Shown here: piece after piece, positions 22,225-33,845 of the stretch
Position numbering within the stretch: the first letter of the stretch is position 1
How the letters are laid out: the number at the start of each line of letters is the position of its first letter
Source of the DNA: Elephas maximus indicus
Lineage: Eukaryota > Chordata > Mammalia > Proboscidea > Elephantidae
Assembly (NCBI RefSeq): GCF_024166365.1
Contig: NC_064842.1
Span: forward strand, 24,027,001 to 24,091,000
Direction: 5' to 3'
DNA: 64,000 bases
The notes under the pieces: generated by a model
What the model was told of the DNA's origin: nothing
Database searches by the model: none
Seen by the model: the letters and a program-made list of their open reading frames with translations, nothing else
Made by a program: the position numbers and the translations under genes

Positions 22225-23213
22225 CCTGTACATAAATCAAGAGGCAGTCGTCTGAAAAGAACAAGGGCATACTGTGTGGTATAAAGTCAGGAAAAGTGTG
22301 CATCAGGATTGTATCATTTCACCATACCTATTCAATCTGTATGCTAAGCAAACAATCTGAGAACCTGGACTACATGAAGAAGAATGGGGCATCAGGATTG
22401 GAGGAAGACTCATTAACAACCTGTGTTATGCAGATGACACAACCTTGCTTGCTGAAAGTAAAGAGGACTTGAAGTACTTACTGATAAAGATCAAAGACTA
22501 CAGTGCTCAGTATGGATTACACCTCAACATAAAGAAAACAAAAATCCTCGCAACTGGACCAATACGCAACATCATCATAAATGGAGAAAAGGTTGAAGTT
22601 GTCAAGGATTTCATTTTACTTGGATCCACGATCAACACCCATGGAAGCATCAGTCAAGAAATTAAAAGACACATTGCACAGGGCAAATCTGCTGCGAGAG
22701 ATATCTTTAAAGTGTTGAAAAGCAAAGATGTCAGCCTATAGACTAAGGTGCACCTTATCCAAGCCATGGTGTTTTCAATCACCTCATATGCTTGTAAAAG
22801 CTGAACAATGAATAAGGAAGACCAAAGAATAACTGACACCTTTGAGTTGTGCTGTTGGAGAAGACTATTGAATACACCATGGACTGCCAAAAGAACTAAC
22901 CAACCTGTCTTGGAAGAAGTAAGACCAGAATGCTCCTCAGAAGCAAGGATAGCAAGACTACATCTCACATACTTTGGACATGTTTTTAGGGGGGATCGGT
23001 CCCTGGAGAAGGACATCATGCTTGGTAAAGTAGAGGATCAACAAAAATGAGGAAGACCTTCAACAAGATGGATTGACACGGTGGCTGCAACAATGGGCTT
23101 AAGCATAACAACAATTGTAAGGATGGCGAAGGATCAGGCAGTGTTTTGTTCCATAATACATAGGGTCGCTATGAGTTAGAACCAACTCAATAGCACCTAA
23201 CAACAACAACAAC
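22225..23213 (+). pseudogene. RTE LINE, 5'-truncated reverse transcriptase
   Basis: Covers the RT catalytic core onward. The YADD motif is intact at 22427..22438 (LCYADDTTLLAESKEDLK), followed by GLHLNIKKTKILATGPI and DFILLGSTIN. Stops interrupt it (for example after KSKDVSL at 22739 and after TCKS). It ends in the AACAACAACAACA tail at about 23200..23213. Not functional. Confidence 0.92.
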
Positions 23214-23585
23214 AGTATTACACACACTGAAATCTCCTGGACATGTATGATTTCTAAATGAGATGTACCTGTTGCTCAGGAGATCCAGGCTAGGGACGTG
23301 AAGTCAGCAGTCTATCAGTGACTCAAGTTGGTAACCGAAGCCAAGAGAGTAGCTATGAAGGAAAGTGGTCACTCAACCGCAGAGATTTGGCCTAAAGCTA
23401 AACAAACCTAAGGTTGCATGCCCAGCCTTAATTATCCCAAAGATGATGGTTGGGCAAACGAGCTGTGAAATTAGAATCAAATAAGGCTCCTTAGAGAAAT
23501 AATCCAAATCAGAGATTAAGGGCTGCTAGGATCACTTTCTCACTTATATTACATTTTCAGCCCTGTCCAATGCCCCTCCATGTAC

Positions 23586-23840
23586 ACTGTTGTTGTTAGC
23601 TGCCGTCCAATCACAGTTGTGATCCAGAGTTTTCACTGGCTGATGGAAGTAGACCATCAGGCCTTTCTTCCTGGAAGAAAGAAAGGGTTCAGCCTGGAAG
23701 CTCCAGTGAATCCTGCTCAGCATCACAGCAACAATCACGGACAACGAGCAGTGGCTGTGCACGAAAAGCCTTGGCCAGGAATAGACCCTGGGTCTCCGGC
23801 ATGGAAGGCTACTGTTCTACCACTGAGCTGCCACTGGCCT
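23586..23840 (-). mobile_element. tRNA-Gly-headed SINE with RTE tail
   Basis: Antisense: GTTGTTGTTAGCTGCCGTCC (tail) first, then AGGCCTTTCTTCCTGG, GCTCAGCATCACAGC, and the degraded tRNA head (CCACTGAGCTGCCACTGGCC) last. Confidence 0.85.
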
Positions 23841-24429
23841 CTCCGCCTACATTACTGCAGTTCCTCTTCACCTTGATACGTCCACCCCTTAAATACAACA
23901 GACTAAACACATATCAGCATTTTTCTGAACAGAGACTGATCAAACGCCATATTCTGAAATAAACTGCCAGGATACTAGCGAAACATTTTACACCCTCCTC
24001 CCCACCCGCCCAAAGCCATTTAACCAAAATAGCACTGCAAGGGCAGTAAAGTATAATTATCTGGCAAAAGAACATCTCTGGTTGCTGCAAAATGTAACAC
24101 CTCCCATACAGAATTCATATACCTTACCCTTTCCAAATAGGCAAGTATTGGCATACAGCTTTTAAACAGAAAAAAGAGGGGGAGAGAGCAATTATCTACA
24201 AGTATAGAGGTTTAAAAATGAGTTGCAAAGATAATCCCCACTGTTAACCCATTGCTTGTATTACTCTTTTAAAAGATAAGACTTGTAATGTAAGCACTGA
24301 AGGGAATCATTGCTTACAAAACTTTCCACAGAGATTCAAACTCATTTATTTGGGATCCTGAAATACTTCTATTCTAGTCCATTTGTTTCTTAATGGGCTT
24401 AAGCAAGGTGCACTTGTTTAAGGCCAAAA

Positions 24430-24626
24430 AAGCCCCAAAACCCAGCGCCATAGAGTCCATTCTGACTCACAGCAACCTTACAGGACAGGAGAACTGCCCC
24501 ATCAGGTTTCCAAGGCTATACAGCAGACTGCCACATCTTTCTCTCACAGAGTGGCTGATGGGTTTGAACCACCGACCTTTAGGTTAGCAGCTGAGCACAT
24601 AACCACTGTGCCACCACTGGCCTTTA
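24430..24626 (-). mobile_element. AfroSINE, long form
   Basis: Antisense: CCATAGAGTCCATTCTGACT, CAGACTGCCACATCTTTCTC, TTAGGTTAGCAGCTGAGCAC. Confidence 0.88.
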
Positions 24627-25119
24627 AGGCAAATAACACTAAAAAAAAAAAAAAAGGTAAAAATTCTAGGAGCTTTCAAAACCTTCTATTTATTCTTCTG
24701 GTCTCTAAGAAATCTTTAATGTCGCTGCAAAGTGCTAAATAGAATGCCACAGACTCAAAAACATATTCGAGTCAGCCTATATACAAAAGCAGGGAAAACT
24801 GAAAACATACCAAAAACTAACATATTGAAATAAGAGAACTAATAATTTTAATTTTACTGATCAATTCATGGCCATTAATTTAAACTAAAAGGAAAAAATG
24901 TCCAGACTTTCTGAACCAGTTGAGACTAGAGGCCTCCCCAAAACTATCACCCTGAGATACTCTTTAAATCTTAAACAGAAATTACCCACTGAGGTCACCT
25001 CTTAGCTAAAAAACAGATTGGCTCAGAAAATAAAGAGTATCACCCATGAATAATGAGCTCCTTTACAAAATCATCTGTATGAGACCAAATGGTCAAAAAG
25101 TATGCTAAAGCAAAGGTGA

Positions 25120-25292
25120 GAAGGGAAACTAGAATACTGGAGATGGTATAAGCAGAACAGAATGAACGAGCATGATGACACACTGTGGAAAATGTAACCA
25201 ATATCACTGAATAATTTGTGTAGAAATTGTTAAATGGGAACATAATTTGCTGTGTAAACTTTCACTTTAAACACAATATTATTAAAGAAAAC
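25120..25292 (+). mobile_element. L1 3' end
   Basis: ACTGAATAATTTGTGTAGAA, TTGTTAAATGGGAACATAAT and TGCTGTGTAAACTTTCAC are followed by an A-rich end. Strongly 5'-truncated L1. Confidence 0.6.
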
Positions 25293-25659
25293 AAAAAAAA
25301 TGCAAAATGCAAGGCCAGGATCTATCCAACAGGAAAAGACTTAGCTGCAGATAAATAGTCTAAAAGCATTTGCTTAGTATGTTTGCCTCCAATATTAAAA
25401 ATATACTCAAAATCCCTGGGTTATACTTTGCACGAAACCATCTTCCCTTTTGTATGTTTCCATAAAGCAGGATCAGAAACCACACACAATCATTAGTGTT
25501 CAAAAACACCAGACCCCAAGTTCACATCATAAAATGGCAATCTAACCAATCCAAATCTCCTTTAGCACCAATCAAAAATTAATCATAGCCCTACAGATCA
25601 AAACATCACTGCTCTCGCCAACAACTCAACACTCCGCCATAGGGATTCTCTTCAACTCT

Positions 25660-25866
25660 CATAAACCCGTTGCCGTCGAGTGGATTCTCCCTCACAGAGA
25701 CCCTATAGGACAGGGTACAAGTGCCCAGTAGGGTTTCCAGGCCTGTAATCTTTATGGAAACAGACTGCCACATCTTTCCCCTGTGGAGCGGAGTGGCTGG
25801 TGGGTTCGAATCACTGACCTTTTGGTTAGCAGTCAAATGCTCAATTACTGCACCACGAGGGCTCCC
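25660..25866 (-). mobile_element. AfroSINE, long form
   Basis: Antisense: AAACCCGTTGCCGTCGAGTG, ATCTTTATGGAAACAGACTG, CTTTTGGTTAGCAGTCAAAT, ending at ACCACGAGGGCTCCC. Confidence 0.9.
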
Positions 25867-26045
25867 TCTAACAATAAAGAAAAGCTCTAAATTTTATCAC
25901 TAGTAGGCAGAAAAGGTAATTTCCAGAGCCACCACTTCGCATTGCTGTGATCACAACAGTCACAGAGTTGAAAGGGACTTAGAGGAGGCATCTTCCCAGA
26001 CAGATTCCATTCGCTTTTGCAACCCGGAGAAACCGGACACTGAGG

Positions 26046-27045
26046 AACGTCGGTGGGGCAGTAGTTAAGTACTCTTAGCTTGGCTACTAACTGAAGGGTC
26101 AGCAGTTCAAACCCACCAGCCACCCCATGGGAGAAAGATGTGGCAGCCTACTTCTGTAAAGATTACAGTCTTGGAAAACCTATGGAGCAATTCTACTCTG
26201 TCCTATTGGGTCACTGCGTTGACACAACCTTGCTTGCTGAAAGTGAAGAGGACTTGAAGCACTTACCAATGAAGATCAAAGACCATAGCCTTCAGCATGG
26301 ATTACACCTCAGCATAAAGAAAACAAAAATCCTTACAACTGGACCAATACGCAACATCATGATAAACGGAGAAAAGGTTGAAGTTGTCAAGGATTTCATT
26401 TTACTTGGATCCACAATCAACAGCCATGGAAGCAGCAGTCAAGAAATCAAAAGATGCATTGCATCGGGCAAATCTGCTGCAAAGGACCTCTTCAAAGTGT
26501 TGAAGAGCAAAGATGTCACCCTGAAGACTAAGGTGTGCCTGATCCAAGCCATGGTATTTTCAATCACATCATATGCATGTGAAAGCTGGACAGTGAATAA
26601 GGAAGACCGAAGAAGAGTTGATGCCTTTGAATTGTGCTATTGGCAAAGAATATTGAATATACCATGGACTGCCAAAAGAACGAACAAATCTGTCTCGGAA
26701 GAAGCGTGGCCAGAATGCACCTTAGAGGCAAAGATGGCGAGACTGCGTTTTACATACTTTGGACATGTTGTCAGGAGGGATCAGTCCCTGGAGAACGACA
26801 TCATGCTTGGCAGAGTACAGGGTCAGCAGAAAAGAGGAAGACCCTCAACAAGGTGGATTGACACAGTGGCTGCAACAATGAGCTCAAGCATAACAATGAT
26901 TGTGAGGATGGCGCAGGAGCAGGCAGTGTTTCGTTCTGTTGTGCATAGGGTTGCTATGAGTTGGAACCAACTCGATGGCACCTAATAACAACAACAACAT
27001 TGGGTCACTATGAGTCAGAATCAACCAGACCACAACGAGTTAAGA
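26046..27045 (+). mobile_element. AfroSINE split by an RTE insertion
   Basis: Sense AfroSINE from about 26046 (GGTGGGGCAGTAGTTAAGTA) to 26215, resuming at 27010 (ATGAGTCAGAATCAACCAG). The break is an RTE bounded by the 11-bp duplication ATTGGGTCACT at 26205..26215 and 26999..27009, which is itself AfroSINE sequence. Confidence 0.92.
26216..26998 (+). pseudogene. RTE LINE 3' fragment with a long open frame
   Basis: The insert begins just inside the RT core (the ADD end of YADD is lost, DTTLLAESEEDLK remains) and keeps an uninterrupted frame through GLHLSIKKTKILTTGPI, NGEKVEVVKDFILLGSTIN, CESWTVNKEDRRRVDAFEL and RPSTRWIDTVAATM to the stop at 26983..26985. The frame runs back into the host AfroSINE (25 SINE-derived residues), giving 281 codons. 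Lacking endonuclease and most of the RT domain, it is not a working protein. Likely one of the younger RTE copies here. Confidence 0.92.
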
Positions 27046-27059
27046 CGCAGTAAGAAATG

Positions 27060-27450
27060 GATAAACAAAATGTGGTATCAACATACAATGGAGTATTATT
27101 CAGCCATAAACTGATACATGCTATGACATGGATGAAACTTGGAAACATTGTGCTGAGTGCACGATGTCAGACACAAAACGGTAAATGTTATATGATCCCG
27201 CTTACATGAAACAGGCTAATATATAGAGTCAAAAGTTTATTAGTGGTTACCAGGAGTGCGAGGGGGGAGTCATTGCTTAGGGGGCACTGAGTTAATGGTG
27301 GTGGAATAATATGAAAAAAGACAGTTCATACAACATAAAGAGCATAATCAAAGTCACTGAACTGTACATGTAAAAATTGTTGAATTGGCAAATGTTTTGT
27401 TATGCAATTTTTTACCTCAGTGAACAAAATCCAATTTAAAAAAAAACCCT
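27060..27450 (+). mobile_element. L1 ORF2 end and 3' UTR relic
   Basis: CATACAATGGAGTATTATTC, GACATGGATGAAACTTGGAA, ATATGATCCCGCTTACATGA and AACTGTACATGTAAAAATTG are the familiar L1 3' region in order. Confidence 0.75.
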
Positions 27451-27751
27451 CTGGCTGTTAAAATAATAAACAAATAAACATACTGGCATATTAAAAAAGA
27501 GAGAGAGAGAGAGGTAAGATATTACTGGCCCATATGTTACAGGAAATTAGTGGGATTCCATTCCTTCTGAAAATAAGAAGTAATTTCAGCCCATCGCTGC
27601 TCTGCCGTAACAGGTGATAAAGCTTCCAGAGAGTCCAGGTGTGATCACAGAAGAATGGCAATAATTTTCTTATTCACTCAGCACCTGCAAGTACATCCCT
27701 GGAAAGAAGACAAATTTTTCCCTCTCTCTCACCCATAGTGAACCAGGTGTT

Positions 27752-27961
27752 CCAAACCAAAACCAAACCAGTTGCCACAGAGTCGATTCTGATCATAGTG
27801 GCCCTACGGGACAGAGCAGAACTGCCCCCGTAAGGTTTCCTAGGCTACAATCTTTATGGAAGCAGAGTGCCACATCTTTCTTCCACTGAGCGGCTGGTGA
27901 GTTCAAACTGCTGATCTTTTGGTTAGCAGCCGAGTGCTTAACCACTGTACCACCAGGGCTC
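27752..27961 (-). mobile_element. AfroSINE, long form
   Basis: Antisense: CCAAACCAGTTGCCACAGAG, ATCTTTATGGAAGCAGAGTG, GGTTAGCAGCCGAGTGCTTA, CCACCAGGGCTC. Confidence 0.92.
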
Positions 27962-27987
27962 AAACCTACCCTTCCCCGCCCCCCCCA

Positions 27988-28186
27988 AAAAAACATTGCC
28001 CTCTAGTTGACCTTGACTCACAGCAACCCTACAGGACAGAGCAGAACTGCCCCAAAGGGTTTCCAAGGCTGTAATCTTTACAGAAGCAGACTGCCACCTC
28101 CTTCTCCTGTGGAGTCGCTGCTGGATTCAAACCGCCAACCTTTCAGGCACAGGCAAGCACTCGACCACTGTGCCACCAGGGCTCAA
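27988..28186 (-). mobile_element. AfroSINE, long form
   Basis: Antisense copy in the same orientation as its left neighbour, separated by a C/A-rich junction: GCAACCCTACAGGACAGAGC, ATCTTTACAGAAGCAGACTG, CACTGTGCCACCAGGGCTC. Confidence 0.92.
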
Positions 28187-28807
28187 GCAGGTGTTAAAAG
28201 AATAATAATTCTCTACCATGGCTAACGTCCTCTTACAACATCCAATAACTATTATTGGGTAATAGTTCTTATGATTCGGATGTTATAACACCTTGCTTTA
28301 CTATTATTTCAAATTAATTGGAATTCATATTTTCCATATACTTATTAAGAAAAGCCTGAGAAGGTTTTCACAGTCACTAAAACTATGTGCCCAATAACTA
28401 TCAAGTCACAAGGCAATACTTACTTGTTTCTTCCTAATCATACCTTAAAGCCAAATTTCATTAACATCAGGCTATCGCTTGTAATCCAAACGCAAAAACG
28501 TACAGAGAAATAAAATTTCCTCTATCTCCTTTACCTCTTCTTTCATTACCAATAAGATTTATGTTTGGACATTTACAGTTACTATACTAGCAGCACTATT
28601 TTAAAATTAACCAAAAGAACCAAAAATAGATATTGTTCTTTCAACACAAGCGCTATCAAAGCATCATTCTACCTTCACTACTGATTCAATCACACCTGAA
28701 TGAAAATAATTAATTTCAACTGTGTAAATATATTAAGTTTTCCAGCTTAAATTTAACTAGTTTTAGTTGCCAACAGGAAGCCTAAATATCCAACTTTCCT
28801 GTAATGC

Positions 28808-29035
28808 ACAAAAGAGGGAAGGAGGGAGGAAGGAAGGCAAAGAGAAAAGGAAAGAAAGAGGCTAATGAGTATTCATTAAGTGCTCAATATGTTCAGTACC
28901 TATCACCCTGCCTGGCCCAGGGCAGGCATGGAGGAAACATTTGTGGATGGGCTGATAGAAGAGTGGACGATGGAACCAGGCAAGCAAGCAAGAAGGAAGG
29001 AAAGACAGAGGGCAAGAAGACGAGAAGAATTCACG
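28808..29035. repeat. Purine-rich tracts
   Basis: GGAAGGAGGGAGGAAGGAAG at 28816 and AAGCAAGAAGGAAGGAAAGA at about 28985, separated by ordinary sequence. Simple GGAA-type low complexity. Confidence 0.7.
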
Positions 29036-29599
29036 AATCCAACACATATATAGCATATGATACAAACAGTAAGCGTGGAAGACAGTGAGATCGCTACAAG
29101 TTAGATTTAACTGGAAAAGATACAAAAAGAAAATGGAAATGAACTCAGCCTTGTTTAGATGCTATATCAAATGACAAATAGCGTATTCCAAGACAGTAAA
29201 ACTGCAAGACAAAGGCACAAGATCAGGAAAATGTAATGCATGCTCGCAGAGCCAGTAAGAGATGAGTTTGTCTGAGTAGAGGTTATGAAGGAAACCGTGG
29301 GAGGTAAGGCTGCAAAGGCAGGTGGTTGTAGCCAGATGTGTGTAAAATATAACACATGGGAGGTGTCAGCCTGCTGCCTCCTCTTTCACATCCCTCCTTT
29401 AAAAACCAGCACCCACCCCCTAATCACAAAGACACACACTGCCATACAATTATCTTAACCAAAGTCCCAAGAAAACCAACATCTGATAAGATGACAAAAA
29501 TGTTTAAAATCTAGAATTTTTTACAAGATAATTTTTTTAATGATAAGCTAAAAAACAAACAATTTGCTAAAACTAGTGATTAGGAATATTATTTTTAAC

Positions 29600-29658
29600 T
29601 AGCATATGGGGTCACCATGAGTTGGAATTGCCTTCATGGCAACTAATAACAATAAGCA
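29600..29658 (+). mobile_element. SINE/RTE 3' tail fragment
   Basis: ATATGGGGTCACCATGAGTT, then CATGGCAACTAATAACAATA: only the shared 3' end is present. Confidence 0.65.
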
Positions 29659-29794
29659 GTTGATCAATTAATATCATGCCAAGTGTTTGTTTACAATTTT
29701 AGAGGGGTTTTTGATTTGGCTTGGTTTTGAAAAATTTGGTCCTGAACATTTTGAACAATGAAGTTTATTAAGATATCAAACCAGAGCAAGTAAG

Positions 29795-30012
29795 CAAACA
29801 GCACTTATTGAGTGCCTCCTGTATACCAGACAGAATTAAAGAAGACTTACATACCTTATTTCATTTAATCTAAACACTGTTAATTTGAAATGACGCTTCC
29901 ATCCTCACACAAAAGAGAAAAAATTACTTGTGGAGGGGCATTTAGTTAAATAACAAAGCTAGGATGTAAATTCATCTATATCTAAATTCAACCCATGCTC
30001 TTTTTCAGTCAA
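29795..30012 (+). mobile_element. MIR
   Basis: CACTTATTGAGTGCCTCCTG, TACCTTATTTCATTTAATCT, AACAAAGCTAGGATGTAAAT follow the MIR consensus order. Confidence 0.65.
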
Positions 30013-30030
30013 GACTCTACTCAAAGAACA

Positions 30031-30035
<5 letters not shown>

Positions 30036-30076
<41 letters not shown>
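30036..30076. repeat. (TA)n microsatellite
   Basis: About 20 uninterrupted TA units. Confidence 0.97.
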
Positions 30077-30079
<3 letters not shown>

Positions 30080-30511
30080 TTAAGGGCATAAAGCCTTCCC
30101 AATCTACTCCATATATCGAATGGACTCTTAGGAAGCTATGATTCCCCATTCACTTAAATCCAAAAGTTAAAACAAAAACTGCAACCCTCATCTACCTGTA
30201 TATTTTCAGCACCTTTTTAATAGCCTCAGATGGAAACGGCTCTAAAAGCACCTGTTCCATTTCAAACACACATGGCTTATCTCCAAACGCCTATATGCAC
30301 TTAAAACTAGGCCAGTCCTCAGCTCATAAAGCAGTCATTAAAGCCCATCACTGAAGCTACCGGGGCAACTGACTTCAATCCAGACCAACAGATTGAATAC
30401 CACTGACCAAAAGAAACCATGAGAAAGGATGTTTTAGACCAAACTAAATGATTTATGAACAGTGTTCCCAGTCCTAGCTTATGTTGCCAAATTCTATCCT
30501 GATACATGGAA

Positions 30512-30684
30512 CCCAGGAGCTCTGACGGTGCAGTGGTTAAGTGCTTGGCTGCTAATCGAAAGATCAGCAGTTCAAATCTATCAGCTGCTCAGCAAGAAAA
30601 AGATGTGGCAGTCTGCTTCCACAGAGATTTACAGCCCTGGAAACTCTGTGGGGAAGTTTTACTCTGTCCTATAGGGTCACTGTG
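30512..30684 (+). mobile_element. AfroSINE, long form
   Basis: Sense: GGTGCAGTGGTTAAGTGCTT, AAAGATGTGGCAGTCTGCTT, TGTCCTATAGGGTCACTGT. The 3' end is replaced by the next SINE. Confidence 0.88.
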
Positions 30685-30815
30685 GGGCCCTAGGGGCACA
30701 GTGATTAAGAGCTCCGCTACTAACCAAAAGGTCAGCAGTTAGAATTCACCAGCCAGTCCTTGGAAACTCTATGGGGCAGTTCTAATCTGTCTGTAGGGTC
30801 ACTATGAGTCTGATG
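30685..30815 (+). mobile_element. AfroSINE, short form
   Basis: Sense: GGGGCCCTAGGGGCACAGTG, CCAGTCCTTGGAAACTCTAT, GTAGGGTCACTATGAGTCTG. Directly follows another AfroSINE. Confidence 0.85.
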
Positions 30816-30849
30816 ATGTGTGATGTCAATGGGTATGGAACCAACTAAG

Positions 30850-31382
30850 TCATTGCATTGAGCAAATCTGCAAAAGACTTCTTTAAAGTGTTAAAAAGAT
30901 GTCACCTTGAAGACTAAAGTGCGCCTGACCTAAGCCATGGTGTTTTCAATTGCCTCATATGCATGTGAAAGCTGGACAATGAATAAGGAAGACTGAGGAA
31001 GAACTGACAGCTCTGAATTACGGTGTTGACAAAGAATATTGAATATACAATGGACTGCCAAAAGAAGGAACAAATCTGTCTTGGAAGAGGTACAACCAGA
31101 ATGCTCCTTATAAGCAAGGATGGCAAGACTACGTCTCACATACTTTGGACATGTTATCAGGAGGGCTCAGTCCCTGAAGAAGGACATCATGCTTCATAAA
31201 GTAAAGGGTCAGTGATAAAAAGGAAGACCCTCAATGAAATGGACTGACACAGTGGCTGCAACAAAGGGCTCAAGCATAACAGCAATTGTGAGGATGGCAC
31301 AGGGCCAGGCAGTGTTTCGTTCCACTGTACATAGGGTAGCTGTGAGTCAGAACCCATTAGATGGTACCTAACAACAACAATA
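30850..31382 (+). pseudogene. RTE LINE 3' fragment
   Basis: AGCAAATCTGCAAAAGACTT, CTCATATGCATGTGAAAGCT, CATACTTTGGACATGTTATC, ending CCTAACAACAACAATAAAG. Stops and a small deletion (in the AAAAGCAAAGATG region) make it inactive. Confidence 0.9.
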
Positions 31383-31440
31383 AAGCAGTGTTTGGAGAAA
31401 AGGATAGAACCCCTATTACCCCCTTTCATGTTACAGTAAG

Positions 31441-31491
31441 ACTGGGTGTGGGTGTGTGTATGTGTGTGTGTATGTGTGTGTGTGTGTGTGT
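31441..31491. repeat. (GT)n microsatellite, interrupted
   Basis: GT repeats with several A or G interruptions (GTGTGTATGTGTGTGTGTAT and similar). Confidence 0.95.
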
Positions 31492-31517
31492 ACAATATTC
31501 AAAGCCGTATATACATA

Positions 31518-31690
31518 TGGAAACCCTGGTGGCATAGTGGTTAAGTGCTACAGCTGCTAGCCAAAGGGTTGACAGTTCGAATCCACCAGGCGCTCCTCGG
31601 AAACTCTGTGGGGCAGTTCTACTTTGTCCTATAGGGTCGCTATAAGTCGGAATTGACTTGATGGCACCGGGTGTGGTTTTTTTTTCGTTA
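31518..31690 (+). mobile_element. AfroSINE, short form
   Basis: Sense: GGTGGCATAGTGGTTAAGTG, then CTACAGCTGCTAG (head with the short-form insertion), AGGCGCTCCTCGGAAACTCT, TATAGGGTCGCTATAAGTCG, and a T-rich end. Confidence 0.93.
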
Positions 31691-31790
31691 TATATAGATA
31701 TATATCTATATATGGCATTACATATTATATATACATGCACACATATATATGGCGTTGGATATTACATATACACACACACACATATGTGAT
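31690..31790. repeat. AT-rich simple sequence
   Basis: TATATAGATATATATCTATA, two similar GGCRTTRSATATTAYATAT pieces and a short CA run. Confidence 0.85.
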
Positions 31791-32114
31791 CAGTTCTAAC
31801 CTTCATTCATTTACATAACATTAAGTGGACATCGAAATTCCGTCAGGTACTACTGCTACGAACAAGACTGCTCCTACTCTTAAAAAATTCAGTTCTAACA
31901 ATTTAACAAGTTCTGTGAGAATATGTGTACTCCGTAAGGTGGGGCCTTCTCTCCATTGATAAAAAAATCAAGATGCCTTTTGAAAAACCAAAATGAGGGT
32001 CACACATTCCAAGCACTAAAGCCCAAGCACTTTATTAATCAGCTAGTTCTCCAGAAGCTCACTGTGGATCCACCTACTTGGTTTTATTTTATACATTAAC
32101 AACAGATTTGGTTT

Positions 32115-32315
32115 TCTAAGTACAGATGGGCCCCTTTCTAGCTGAATGCCCTTCAGGACAAGTTACTTTACACATCTAAGCCTCGGTTTGCTCATTGGGA
32201 AAATGAGGATAAAGAGCTATACTTCAAAATTGTTGTAAGCATTAGAGATAATTGTGTAATGTACCAACACAGAGCCTGGCATTTAGTAGATGTGCAATAA
32301 GTACAGTTAACATCT
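32115..32315 (-). mobile_element. MIR
   Basis: Antisense MIR: GACAAGTTACTTTACACATC, AGCCTCGGTTTGCTCATTGG, GAGCCTGGCATTTAGTAGAT. Confidence 0.7.
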
Positions 32316-32552
32316 TAATTATAGGATTCACAAGACAATAACAAGTTGCTTAGAAAAATCAAATTAGAAAGAATTGGGGGAAGAGAACTAACGAGAGCTC
32401 TAAGAATAATTCGTTGACAGCAAGGAAGGGGTCAATCAAGAAAACTACATAGACATGGAAACTCGGAAACAGAGCAGACAGGAACCACCAGGATATAGAC
32501 TTCACTACCCTTGGAGAACATCATCAGTTTTTTCACAGGATGTAACAGTGAT

Positions 32553-32731
32553 AAAACCAAACCCTGGTGGCGTAGTGGTTAAGTGCTATGGCTGCTAACC
32601 AAAAGGTCGGCAGTTCAAATCCGCCAGGTACTCCTTGGAAACTCTATGGAGCAGTTTTACTCTGTCCTATGGGGTCGCTAAGAGTCAGAATTGACTCGAC
32701 GGCAGTGGGTTTGGTTTTTTTTTTTTTGGTT
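32553..32731 (+). mobile_element. AfroSINE, short form, perfect target duplication
   Basis: Sense copy: CCCTGGTGGCGTAGTGGTTA, GCTATGGCTGCTAACC, GGTACTCCTTGGAAACTCTA, GGGTCGCTAAGAGTCAGAAT, then a T-rich end. Perfect 13-bp duplication TGTAACAGTGATA at 32540..32552 and 32732..32744, so it is comparatively young. Confidence 0.96.
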
Positions 32732-33754
32732 TGTAACAGTGATATGCCTGAAGATGACATAAAGGCATTTCAAACAGATGACACTTTTATTTCATGTGTT
32801 TAAAAAGACAGATAAGCACAGAATTGACTTTGGAAGGATCCTGATCGAAAGCGATTTGGCATCACAGTTTTAAAATTTTAGATGTCTAAGCTCTAATGAA
32901 AGGCAAAATTCTATTAACAAGCTTCAGCTATACTTAGGACCTGCTCAAATTTCAGAGGCAATTTTTTTCTACTAAACACTGGAAAAGATTTATTTCAAAC
33001 AACTGAACTGTAAAATATCTCAGCGTAAGGGCCTAAGACATCACCAGCTTCTTAACATCCAGAACGAGATAAAGTTTTGGTCTCTGCCCTTGCTAAATGT
33101 TTTTATATCTACCAAAGAGACGTAATCACATACCATCCAGATTCGTATTCACTTTAATTCTCTCCCTACACTTTGAAGGCAATAAAAAGCGAAAAACATC
33201 TGTTCCTTCCTACAGAGCTGACAACCCTCATTCTATGGTTTAAAAATAAAAGATGTTTATGGAAGTGTATAGATACAATGATCACCTGCTTTCAAAGGCA
33301 GCTGGCATTTAATTGATTCAAATACATGCAAATTTAAGGCAAAAAAAAACGTCCCTAAGGATAATGCTTCTGTTCCCCGGGCCTCTAGTAACTTCAGAGA
33401 CACCCATAAAATAGTGAAGGGCGATAAAGAGCCAAATGGGGCGCCAGATGACAAGCAAGGAGTCAACAGCTGAGAAGCAGGGTCTTCTGTGTCAATCTGG
33501 ATTCACTCTATGGCCATGAGAACAGTTTCCATGAGAGCTCTCAGGGGAAATCTACTTCACTCTGGTCAACAATCCCTGTTAATCCAGCCCAAGGAAGGCC
33601 ACGTGTGAAACAATTAAAGTAGTGCTCCTTATTAAAAACAGAGCTGGAACGTCTCATAAGTTGAATATGACATTTTTCTTAACTTTTATTTTCACTCTGT
33701 ATATTGTCGTACAATGTCGAACACCAGACATAAGTAATAAGCAAGAACATTCAG

Positions 33755-33845
33755 GCTTGAATCAGTAGACTCAGCTTCTATTTCTGGCTCTGCCTTTGAA
33801 TGAATCAGTGTGACCTTGAGAAAGTTATTTCACCTCTTTACCACA
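33755..33845 (-). mobile_element. MIR fragment
   Basis: CTTCTATTTCTGGCTCTGCC and GTGACCTTGAGAAAGTTATT, antisense MIR. The rest of 32750..34470 is anonymous apart from A/T runs near 33860, 33910 and 34180. Confidence 0.6.

Noticed and set aside
26140-26985. 281-codon frame as a host gene
   Set aside because: It is an RTE reverse transcriptase C-terminal fragment joined to AfroSINE sequence. No evidence of domestication from sequence alone.
28808-29088. Lys/Arg-rich 94-codon frame
   Set aside because: Product of GGAA-type simple sequence.
31441-31790. CRISPR-like or satellite array
   Set aside because: Only GT and TA microsatellites with a SINE between them. No regular spacers, and the genome is mammalian.
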